Assembly (NCBI GenBank): GCA_945875135.1
Contig: CAMCJO010000062.1
Location: 1-9,396 of the forward strand
Length of the DNA: 9,396 nucleotides
Reading direction: 5' to 3'
From: an uncultured Porphyromonas sp.
GTDB taxonomy: Bacteria; Bacteroidota; Bacteroidia; Bacteroidales; Porphyromonadaceae
Both the position numbers and the translations under genes were made by a program. Of this stretch, positions 1 to 6,531 are shown piece by piece. The number at the start of each line of letters is the position of its first letter. Positions within the stretch are counted from its first letter, which is position 1. The notes below the pieces were generated by a model, which saw only the letters and a program-made list of their open reading frames with translations, was not told the DNA's origin and searched no databases.

Positions 1-188
1 CTTTAGTTTCACGCTGATGAACTGATCGTTAGGTCATTTCTGCAGGAGGATCTACTCGAGCCTCCCCCCAAAAACACTTACCAGACAGCAATAATTAGCA
101 AAAGCCCTAACCCATACCCTTTAGCTCCCCCTCCCTTGTCCTCAAAAAAAAACATTCGCAGATTGAAAGTGTCAATACATATATTGAA
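1..188. other. Non-coding upstream region
   Basis: No open frame of useful length or recognisable protein occurs here on either strand. The stretch contains homopolymeric runs (a C6 run at 64-69 and an A9 run at 144-152) and becomes AT-rich towards the candidate promoter at 189. The first 60 bases are less AT-rich than what follows and could be the tail of an intergenic repeat or of whatever lies to the left, but only one copy is visible, so this cannot be decided. No tRNA, riboswitch or terminator was recognised. Confidence 0.5.
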
Positions 189-225
189 TTTGTCAAGTCA
201 CATTTATAATTTTTCCCTACCTTTG
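189..225 (+). promoter_or_regulatory. Candidate distal promoter (Bacteroidetes sigma-ABfr type)
   Basis: A TTTG at 189-192 and a perfect TAnnTTTG match (TACCTTTG, 218-225) resemble the -33 and -7 elements of Bacteroidetes housekeeping promoters. The spacer is 25 bases, longer than the roughly 19-21 usually seen, so the -7 element is the stronger evidence. Transcription would begin near 230-235, about 35 bases before the ATG at 269, and would include the AG repeat in the leader of the fimbrial operon. Confidence 0.5.
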
Positions 226-268
226 CACCGAAATCAGTGGAAAATCTACTCTTTCACTTATACAGCAA

Positions 269-511
<243 letters not shown>

Positions 512-523
512 CAATCTCCGCTC

Positions 524-531
524 GGGGGGGG
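524..531 (+). repeat. G8 homopolymer tract
   Basis: Eight consecutive G bases lie 15 bases after the AG repeat. Poly-G runs of this length can also slip during replication, so the leader holds two potentially unstable tracts close together. The run sits within a GC-rich patch (about 518-545) that can form only a weak small hairpin (GGAG 530-533 with CTCC 538-541). Confidence 0.85.
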
Positions 532-642
532 AGCAGCCTCCGCACCATTTCGCTATCATCACACGATGCCCTCAGACGACCTCTGGGCTACTCATCCTTG
601 TACACGGCTTTTTAGGTAAAGCGACCCTATCGCTCTACCTCA

Positions 643-675
643 TTTGTCGTGTCTTGATGTGTGTGGCTACTCTTG
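643..675 (+). promoter_or_regulatory. Candidate proximal promoter for the fimbrial operon
   Basis: TTTG at 643-646 is followed after 21 bases by TACTCTTG (668-675), one mismatch from the TAnnTTTG -7 consensus of Bacteroidetes. The spacing fits better than that of the upstream candidate. Transcription would start near 682, giving a leader of about 65 bases before the ATG at 749 and leaving the AG tract outside the transcript. An imperfect inverted repeat (GAGGTC 677-682 and GACCTC 695-700) overlaps the predicted start and could be an operator or a leader hairpin. Confidence 0.35.
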
Positions 676-748
676 AGAGGTCCACTCTGGGAGAGACCTC
701 ACTTATACACCATATCTGATACATACCCATACGATTTAGATCTATCTT

Positions 749-1384
749 ATGATGCATTATTATCGTACCACGCAGAGGGTCTTTTTAGCCCTTTTATCAA
801 GCTGTCTACTACTCCTGCTACCCACTCATGGAGTGGCACAACAAGTGGCACTCAAGACCAACCTGCTCTATGGCGGAGCTCTGCAGAGTCCTAACTTGTC
901 ACTGGAGCTACGACTGGCTCCACGATGGAGTATGGAGCTGGGTGGTGGTGCTAACTTCTTTTTCTATAGCACAGACCCCTCATCCGACCGCTATAAGACG
1001 AAGAAGATCAGTCACTGGCTCGTACAGCCTGAGGTGAGGTACTGGACTTGTGAGGCTTTTAACGGACTCTTCTTTGGTCTGCATAGTCAGGGTGGTGCTT
1101 TCAATCTGGGGAGTGTAAATATCCCATTTGTCCTAGAGAACAAGAACGGACTCATGAAGGATCATCGCTACGAGGGGTACTTCGTAGGAGCTGGTCTCTC
1201 GGCTGGCTATCACTTGATCCTCAGCAAGCGCTGGAGCATGGAGGCGCAGCTAGGCTTGGGGTACAACTGGATCCACTACGACAAGTTTGAGTGCGTCCGC
1301 TGTGGCGACAAGCTCAACGATGGCGTGGCTAACTATCTAGGCCCGACAAAGGCTGCGATATCATTTGTCTATTTGATCAAGTAA
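749..1384 (+). CDS. DUF3575 domain outer-membrane protein
   Basis: This 211-residue protein has a signal peptide: basic N-terminus, hydrophobic run at about residues 11-24, and likely cleavage after HGVA (residue 30). The mature part begins with a VALKTNLLY segment at 33-41 and then a PNLSLE segment, which I recognise as the opening of the DUF3575 family. The remainder alternates short aromatic and glycine-rich strands and ends in a strand with an aromatic residue near the C-terminus, as in a small beta-barrel of the outer membrane. A CxxCG pair (Cys182, Cys185) lies near the C-terminus. The start is supported by the signal peptide and by an in-frame stop at 737-739; a second ATG follows directly at 752. 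It is separated from the DUF3868 gene by 15 bases, so the two are probably co-transcribed. DUF3575 genes commonly precede fimbrillin clusters in Bacteroidales. A role in fimbria assembly or outer-membrane placement is inferred; the biochemical function is unknown. Confidence 0.88.
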   Translation: MMHYYRTTQRVFLALLSSCLLLLLPTHGVAQQVALKTNLLYGGALQSPNLSLELRLAPRWSMELGGGANFFFYSTDPSSDRYKTKKISHWLVQPEVRYWTCEAFNGLFFGLHSQGGAFNLGSVNIPFVLENKNGLMKDHRYEGYFVGAGLSAGYHLILSKRWSMEAQLGLGYNWIHYDKFECVRCGDKLNDGVANYLGPTKAAISFVYLIK

Positions 1385-1399
1385 GATACGAGCGTAACT

Positions 1400-2869
1400 A
1401 TGAGTACTATAAGACGCACTAAGATCGCTATACTACTGCTCGCCCTATGCACGCCACTATGGATGAGTGCACAGGAGGGCATCTCTCCTCGCTGGGATTA
1501 TCATCATCTATCGGCATCCAGATCGCTAGATGGGAAGCAGATGATACTATCTCTAGACATCAAGCCTCTGCGCAGCTCTATCAGCGCGCAGGAGGTAGTC
1601 ATCTTGACGCCACGCTTTGTCTCGGCAGATGGGACCCAAGAGCTGAGTCTAGGTACTTACTATGTAGCTGGTGCTCTGCGCATGAAGGCACTCCAGCGTG
1701 CTGTGAGCCTCAAGCAGGAGCTACCCGCTGGTATACCTATGAGCGAGGTGAGAACCCGCAGAGAGGTCGCTAAGTCTCCGATACATATCGAGCGCACAGT
1801 ACCCTTTGAGTACTGGATGAGCAGCGGCAAGATACGCATCGTAGAGCAGGCTTTCGGCTGTGTAGACTGCGAGAGCTATAGCGTGGATATGGTTAGAGAC
1901 TTTGCCGATGTAAAGCTCCTAAGCCCTGAGGACTACAAGTACTATGACTATGAGCCTGTCAAGGTAGAGCAAAAGAGCTATGAGGAGGAGATGGTCTCTC
2001 ACGTAGAGTTTAGAGTAGCTCGCTCTGAGCTGATCAGAGACTTTGCAAACAATGCCTCTGAGATAAATCGCATCAACGACTTCATCACAAAGGCTCTCAA
2101 GCTGGCCAGCTCGGGTGCCACCATCGGTGATGTCTATATCACGGGATATGCATCGCCAGAGGGCGACTTCAACCAAAACCGAACCCTCTCACAGGCTCGC
2201 TCGGAGGTACTCGCTAAGATGATTGAGCAGAAGTACCCTCAGCTACGTCAGAGCGCACGCTTCGAGGTAAAGGGTAATGGTGAGGACTGGCAAGGGCTGA
2301 GAGATGCTCTCGTAGCGGGTACCTATAGTTACTCTGACGAGGTCGTCGCTATCATAGATCGGTATAGCACGGACCTCGAGCGGGAGCGTGATATCAAGGC
2401 GCTCGAGGGTGGTCGTGTCTACAACGAGCTACTCCAGAGTGTCTACCCGCCACTACGTCGCACCATATTTAAGATGAGATATGATGTGCGTCCCTATACG
2501 ACCGAAGAGTTGCCAAGGATCTATCAGAGCAAGCCTGAGCTACTCAGTAGCTGGGAGCTCTATCAGCTGGCTCAGGTGTACTACATAGCCAAGGGGCTGA
2601 ACCCCACGAGCATCTACGCTACGGCTTATCGCATCTATCCGAAAGATCGTGAGGCGGCTCTCAACTATGCCACCTCACTCCTCAAGTATGATCAGAACGC
2701 TGAGCAGGCACTCACCGTCTTGGCCAACCTATCAGAAGATGGGGTCGTCCTCTTCCTCAAGGCTATAGCTGAGAATATGAGAGGCAATATGGCAGCAGCA
2801 GATGAGCTGCTACACAAGGCTGCACAAGCAGGCAACGCTGACGCCAAGAGCATTATAGAAAGACAATAG
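1400..2869 (+). CDS. DUF3868 / OmpA-like fimbria-associated protein
   Basis: The protein has 489 residues and a signal peptide (hydrophobic stretch 9-22, likely cleavage after SAQ, about residue 25). Residues about 30-170 match the DUF3868 type: beta-rich, with a CVDC cysteine pair at 154-157. Residues about 200-360 resemble an OmpA-like peptidoglycan-binding fold, with the typical ITGYASPEG strand-turn at 247-255 and NRTLSQARSEVL at 260-271. The last part (about 380-489) is helical and resembles TPR repeats, with phrases such as LAQVYYIAKGLNP and ALNYATSLLKYDQNAEQA. A periplasmic scaffold that links peptidoglycan to outer-membrane assembly is a reasonable inference, with the TPR-like tail as a protein-binding surface. 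It lies between the DUF3575 gene and the major fimbrillin gene (54-base gap) on the same strand. That pair upstream of Mfa1-type genes is a recurring arrangement in Bacteroidales. The exact role is not established. Confidence 0.88.
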   Translation: MSTIRRTKIAILLLALCTPLWMSAQEGISPRWDYHHLSASRSLDGKQMILSLDIKPLRSSISAQEVVILTPRFVSADGTQELSLGTYYVAGALRMKALQRAVSLKQELPAGIPMSEVRTRREVAKSPIHIERTVPFEYWMSSGKIRIVEQAFGCVDCESYSVDMVRDFADVKLLSPEDYKYYDYEPVKVEQKSYEEEMVSHVEFRVARSELIRDFANNASEINRINDFITKALKLASSGATIGDVYITGYASPEGDFNQNRTLSQARSEVLAKMIEQKYPQLRQSARFEVKGNGEDWQGLRDALVAGTYSYSDEVVAIIDRYSTDLERERDIKALEGGRVYNELLQSVYPPLRRTIFKMRYDVRPYTTEELPRIYQSKPELLSSWELYQLAQVYYIAKGLNPTSIYATAYRIYPKDREAALNYATSLLKYDQNAEQALTVLANLSEDGVVLFLKAIAENMRGNMAAADELLHKAAQAGNADAKSIIERQ

Positions 2870-2923
2870 CAATACACGATACAACAGAAACAAAACGGAT
2901 ATATTCACTTTAATCAAATAACA
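2870..2923 (+). promoter_or_regulatory. A-rich translation leader of the major fimbrillin
   Basis: These 54 bases between the DUF3868 stop and the fimbrillin ATG are strongly A-rich (for example AATCAAATAACA just before the ATG) and have no Shine-Dalgarno sequence. A-rich unstructured leaders favour strong initiation in Bacteroidetes, which suits a highly made shaft protein. No convincing TTTG / TAnnTTTG promoter pair or terminator is visible here, so co-transcription from upstream is the simpler reading. Confidence 0.45.
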
Positions 2924-4282
2924 ATGAAGACAAAAAGTTTTCTCGCACTCCTAATGATGGGTGCACTCTTGCTGACCTCTTGTAACAAGGACAAGGGCGT
3001 CTCAGACCAAGTAAATACGAAGCCACAGGATGTGATCGTATCTCTCGACCTCGGTGACAACCTACGTGCTGCTATGGCAGATCCTCAAGATCTAGTCAAG
3101 GCTGGTAAGGCGTCTATCGCTAATGTAGATGTCTATCTGACGACTACAGATGGTAGCATCTTGACTGCAAAGCGATTTGCAACAGGAAGTGACGACTTCA
3201 ATAAGCTGACCTCCGCTCAGGAGATTGGCCAGAAGGGTGGCTACAAGTTCGTTGGCATAGACGCTACGGTAACGCGTGCTTCCGTTGTGGTCAACCCACA
3301 AGGTACAGCTCTAACTGTAGGCGAGAATGTCAATGAGCTAGAGGTCTCTATCCTCTCTAAGGCAAACGAGGCTGTCTACGCCGAGATGAACAAGCCTGTC
3401 GAGGCTATGGGTGTAGAGCCTATCGATCCAGACCCAGCACAGGATAAGGCTAATGTCAAGAAGGTCAGCTTCAAGCTCGACGGTGATATGAGCCGCTTCC
3501 AGGTTGCTACCGTCTTCTCTACGATCGAGTTCAAGGATGAGGCCGCTAAGGAGGCATTCATCGCTTGGAAGAAGGAGTACGTTAAGAATCACCCAGGTAC
3601 AGGTCGTACATACGACGCAAACGATGCTCAGTATGTCCAGGATCAGCACGCTAAGTTTGGCTCTTACAACAATGGTCAGCCTACAGGCAACTGGCTTGAC
3701 ACTTGGAAAGTAGTCAGGGTTACTGATGAGAATAAGGGTGTCTTCATGAACAACTTCGACCACATCCTCAAGCTAAGCTCTAAGGAGGTTACTGAGCGAC
3801 TCAACGCTACCACATACGCAGGCTCTTATGAGCGCACAGATGGTTCGCTAACGATCGGCGGTAAGGACGTAACAGCTGTTGCTTCATACTTCAACGCTGC
3901 TGGCTTCACCACAGCATTTGCTGGTGCTGACGCAAAGGTTCTTGCGTTCAACTTCTTTGCTAAGCAGGCTCTAGGTAAGGACCTTAAGACTAAGGGCGTG
4001 GCTCCTGGCCTACACTTCTACTTCAAGGGCACTCATGTCGATGAGGACCACCAGTTTGTCAACTTCGTCGGTTACGAGCTAGATGCAGCATTCAAGGAGT
4101 CTCAGCTACTCAACATTGATATGAGCAAGATCAACAACGGCAATGGTATCATCGTACAGTCTGACGATCCTACAGTACCAGGCAATGGTAAGCCCGATAT
4201 CAACAACGACAAGTTTAACCTAATCGTCAGAGTCACAGTAGCAGACTGGACGGAGGTTAATGTAACACCTATCGCAGAGTAA
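2924..4282 (+). CDS. Major fimbrillin, Mfa1-like lipoprotein (type V pilin)
   Basis: This 452-residue precursor has a lipoprotein signal with the lipobox LTSC and Cys20 as the lipidation site. An LR-AA sequence at Arg48/Ala49 matches the position at which P. gingivalis fimbrillins are cut by arginine-gingipain to release the polymerising form. The N-terminal domain (about 50-150) is beta-rich with the phrase IANVDVYLTTTDGSIL. The large C-terminal domain ends in VRVTVADWTEVNVTPIAE, a Trp-containing final strand seen in Mfa1/FimA-family pilins. P. gingivalis Mfa1 is longer (about 560 residues). It is called the major subunit because it comes first among the fimbrillins, has an A-rich start region and is followed by a strong hairpin. 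Whether the species has a gingipain-like protease is not shown here. The family call is firm; the Mfa1 subtype is less certain. Confidence 0.85.
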   Translation: MKTKSFLALLMMGALLLTSCNKDKGVSDQVNTKPQDVIVSLDLGDNLRAAMADPQDLVKAGKASIANVDVYLTTTDGSILTAKRFATGSDDFNKLTSAQEIGQKGGYKFVGIDATVTRASVVVNPQGTALTVGENVNELEVSILSKANEAVYAEMNKPVEAMGVEPIDPDPAQDKANVKKVSFKLDGDMSRFQVATVFSTIEFKDEAAKEAFIAWKKEYVKNHPGTGRTYDANDAQYVQDQHAKFGSYNNGQPTGNWLDTWKVVRVTDENKGVFMNNFDHILKLSSKEVTERLNATTYAGSYERTDGSLTIGGKDVTAVASYFNAAGFTTAFAGADAKVLAFNFFAKQALGKDLKTKGVAPGLHFYFKGTHVDEDHQFVNFVGYELDAAFKESQLLNIDMSKINNGNGIIVQSDDPTVPGNGKPDINNDKFNLIVRVTVADWTEVNVTPIAE

Positions 4283-4316
4283 TCACCACACTGATCACCT
4301 ACGGTGTACAAGCACT

Positions 4317-4367
4317 AAGAGGCGTGGAGACTTCGGGACGATAGTGCCCGAGTCTCCCCCTCCTCTT
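4317..4367 (+). terminator. Strong hairpin after the major fimbrillin: likely attenuator
   Basis: GGAGACTTCGGG (4326-4337) pairs with CCCGAGTCTCC (4347-4357) around a 9-base loop, with one bulged T. An outer AAGAGG / CCTCTT arm (4317-4322 and 4362-4367) extends the stem across a small internal loop. There is no clear T-run after it, only a CT-rich stretch, so it may be a partial terminator or an RNA-processing and stability element rather than a complete stop. It lies 34 bases after the fimbrillin stop codon and about 50 bases before the anchor gene. This is where a mechanism for making more shaft than anchor or tip protein would be expected. Confidence 0.6.
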
Positions 4368-4417
4368 AACTCTCATGGCTCGCTGCAGTACAGCGATGTC
4401 ACAGCACTTAATGTAGT

Positions 4418-5332
4418 ATGATTATGAAAAGACATGTTTGGACGCTAGTAGCTCTCACATTGACTACCACGCTGTTGTTGAGTAGTTGTCTGAGAGATGA
4501 CTTATCAAAGTGCTATACCAATCGCATAGCACTCTCATATCATGCGGATGGTACCACAGAGGTGCTACCCGAGTACATCAAGACTGTGCAGCTGTACATA
4601 TACGACGCCAACTCAGGCGCACTCGTAGAGCGTCAAGATATTGATACCGACACGCCCTCCGATCCCACGCCTATTGTCAACTTCAATCTTAAGTCAGGCA
4701 GTAAGTACAAAGTCGTAGCCATAGGCAATGTCTCTGACAAGACATCGATCCAAGGTACAGACTCACCTGCTGGCCAAGATATAAGATTCGGAGAGCCGAT
4801 AGCTTTTACTGGAGATGAGTCTGGTATCAACGACCACCTCTATCTAGGCAGCGCGATCATTGAGGGGCGCGAAGCTTTTAGTAGCGAGATAGACTACGTG
4901 AGGCTCTACGCTGTCCACTACAATGTCTATGTAGGTCTAGACAAGGAGAGCTTTGACTTTACCAAGCACCAATATCAGTGGAGGATAGGAGTCGTACCAG
5001 GTCTCTGCGATGTCGCGGGGCATCTCTTGACGGAGAGGCAGGTCACCTATCTCTTTGAGGACTTCACAGAGGATCAAAACGGTCGGATGATTATACCAGG
5101 GGCGATGCTAAGATTTGACCCCAAGGCCGTAGATCGGATCACCTTCGAGCTGCTAGACAAAACGTCTGGCAAAGTACTCCACACCCTTAACCTCGGCGAA
5201 TACTTACGTACTAAGGCTACAGACGTAGACCTAACTAAGCAAGAGACCGATATCACATTCTTCTATTCCTGTCCTGGTACTGTGATCCAAGTCGCTCCAT
5301 GGACAGAGGTAGGCGTAAACCCTGTATTCTAA
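4418..5332 (+). CDS. FimB/Mfa2-family fimbrial anchor lipoprotein
   Basis: The 304-residue protein has a lipobox LSSC with Cys24 as the lipidation site, followed by the DDLSKC segment (Cys32) that I associate with FimB/Mfa2 anchors. Its length fits that family (about 300-325 residues). Two beta-rich domains follow, with phrases such as VQLYIYDANSGALVER (residues about 57-72) and a final IQVAPWTEVGVNPVF strand. In P. gingivalis the Mfa2-type protein stays in the outer membrane, caps the base of the fimbria and limits its length. In keeping with this, no LR-(A/S)A processing site follows the lipobox here. An ATG at 4424 (Met3, giving MKRH) is an equally good start; the region before both is poor in ribosome-binding signal. 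The next gene follows after 12 bases, consistent with one transcript. Confidence 0.87.
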   Translation: MIMKRHVWTLVALTLTTTLLLSSCLRDDLSKCYTNRIALSYHADGTTEVLPEYIKTVQLYIYDANSGALVERQDIDTDTPSDPTPIVNFNLKSGSKYKVVAIGNVSDKTSIQGTDSPAGQDIRFGEPIAFTGDESGINDHLYLGSAIIEGREAFSSEIDYVRLYAVHYNVYVGLDKESFDFTKHQYQWRIGVVPGLCDVAGHLLTERQVTYLFEDFTEDQNGRMIIPGAMLRFDPKAVDRITFELLDKTSGKVLHTLNLGEYLRTKATDVDLTKQETDITFFYSCPGTVIQVAPWTEVGVNPVF

Positions 5333-5344
5333 TAGCGACAGACT

Positions 5345-6511
5345 ATGAAGGGGCATAAATACATAACCATTCTGGCAGTACTGCAGATCTTACTCGCTCT
5401 TACTGCCTGCAGCAAGAGAGACAGTCAACTGGTGGCAGACAAAGAGCCACTCCCACTGTACTGTACCTTTAGCTTGCGAAGTGCTGGTGTCGGTGCTGCC
5501 GACCCTAATAAGATACAGCCCACACGTGTCATGCTATGTGTGGTCAATAACGAGGGCCTCGTGGAGGCACAGCAAGCACGCAAGGTAGACTTCAATCGTG
5601 ATGTCACTTTCACATTCCCCGCTATCACTCCGGGCTCCAAGAGGCTCTACGCTTATGCCATCAGTCCTAAGGGAGAGACCGACGATCGGTTTGACGCCTT
5701 AAACTATGTCGTCTTCCCCACGCTGGGAGCCTCTGGCGTAACGACCGACTTCGACGGCGCTGGCGTGTCGCAGTTTGCCATCCCCAAGTTCTCTCACGAG
5801 TACCAGCTACAAGACCTCGTGGCTAAGGTCGGGGGACACACCACCACCGACGCTAATATCATCTATAGCGGATACAGCGAGATCGTGCACAGCAAAGCTA
5901 CTCAGACGATCCCCAAGGTGATCACGCTATACCCGCAGATGAGCCGAGTCGAGGTGCGACTCTTTGTAGACGAGCCTACTCGGAGGTATTGGGATACGCA
6001 TAGCGTCTCAGTGACCCAAGCTACCATCAGCTTTGCCAATCTCTCGCAGGCGTACAACTTCTTCTTTACCAAAGCGACGCCCTTCAAGCGGATAGACACG
6101 CAGCAATTCGCTAGTATCAGTCAACCCCAGGGTAGCTGGAGCTGCGATATCCCAGCCACATCACTATCTACATCCACGATACCGACCTATGGTACGACTA
6201 AGGCGGCCGATGTCATCGTCTACTCGGCACCGATCTTTAGCTCCCTATGGCAGCTCAGCAATGCGCAGCAGCCTAAAGTAGACCTCATCCTCAATCTATC
6301 TAATGGAGAGAGACTGACAGCTCGCTTCCCGATCAGCACAGGAGACGACAATACAGCTGTGGCTAGAGGCGTCGTCAAGCCAGGCCCAGGAGACCTATAC
6401 CCGAGCTACAACTACAAGCTGAGCCTAATCATCAGCCTGCAGGAAGTCTCCGTAAAGTATCAGCTCATTCCATGGGATGAGAAGACGATCGAGACCGAAC
6501 CATTCGTTTGA
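5345..6511 (+). CDS. Minor fimbrillin lipoprotein (Mfa3/Mfa4-like)
   Basis: The 388-residue precursor has a lipobox LTAC with Cys22 as the lipidation site. A possible processing site, LR-SAG, lies at Arg45/Ser46, close to the position of the equivalent site in the major subunit. The body is beta-rich (for example SKRLYAYAISPKG, about residues 99-111) and includes a segment VITLYPQMSRVEVRLFVDE of the kind found at the second-domain start of fimbrillins. It ends in a YQLIPWDEK strand with the Trp typical of Mfa-like C-termini. Gene order (major, anchor, then this) parallels mfa1-mfa2-mfa3 of P. gingivalis, where Mfa3 is an accessory adaptor between shaft and tip components. The match to Mfa3 rather than Mfa4 or FimC/FimD rests mainly on order, so only the class is claimed. 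Spacing to both neighbours is short (12 and 20 bases). Confidence 0.78.
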   Translation: MKGHKYITILAVLQILLALTACSKRDSQLVADKEPLPLYCTFSLRSAGVGAADPNKIQPTRVMLCVVNNEGLVEAQQARKVDFNRDVTFTFPAITPGSKRLYAYAISPKGETDDRFDALNYVVFPTLGASGVTTDFDGAGVSQFAIPKFSHEYQLQDLVAKVGGHTTTDANIIYSGYSEIVHSKATQTIPKVITLYPQMSRVEVRLFVDEPTRRYWDTHSVSVTQATISFANLSQAYNFFFTKATPFKRIDTQQFASISQPQGSWSCDIPATSLSTSTIPTYGTTKAADVIVYSAPIFSSLWQLSNAQQPKVDLILNLSNGERLTARFPISTGDDNTAVARGVVKPGPGDLYPSYNYKLSLIISLQEVSVKYQLIPWDEKTIETEPFV

Positions 6512-6531
6512 TATATAGTACAGACAAGACT

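Noticed and set aside
1..60. Possible mobile-element end or attachment site at the left edge
   Set aside because: Only one copy and no matching inverted or direct repeat is visible in the window.
677..700. Inverted repeat as a rho-independent terminator
   Set aside because: The stem is only six base pairs with a 12-base centre and no T-run follows.
3338..3763. Minus-strand frame of 141 codons opposite the major fimbrillin
   Set aside because: Antisense shadow of a well-supported coding region, with no signal peptide or domain.
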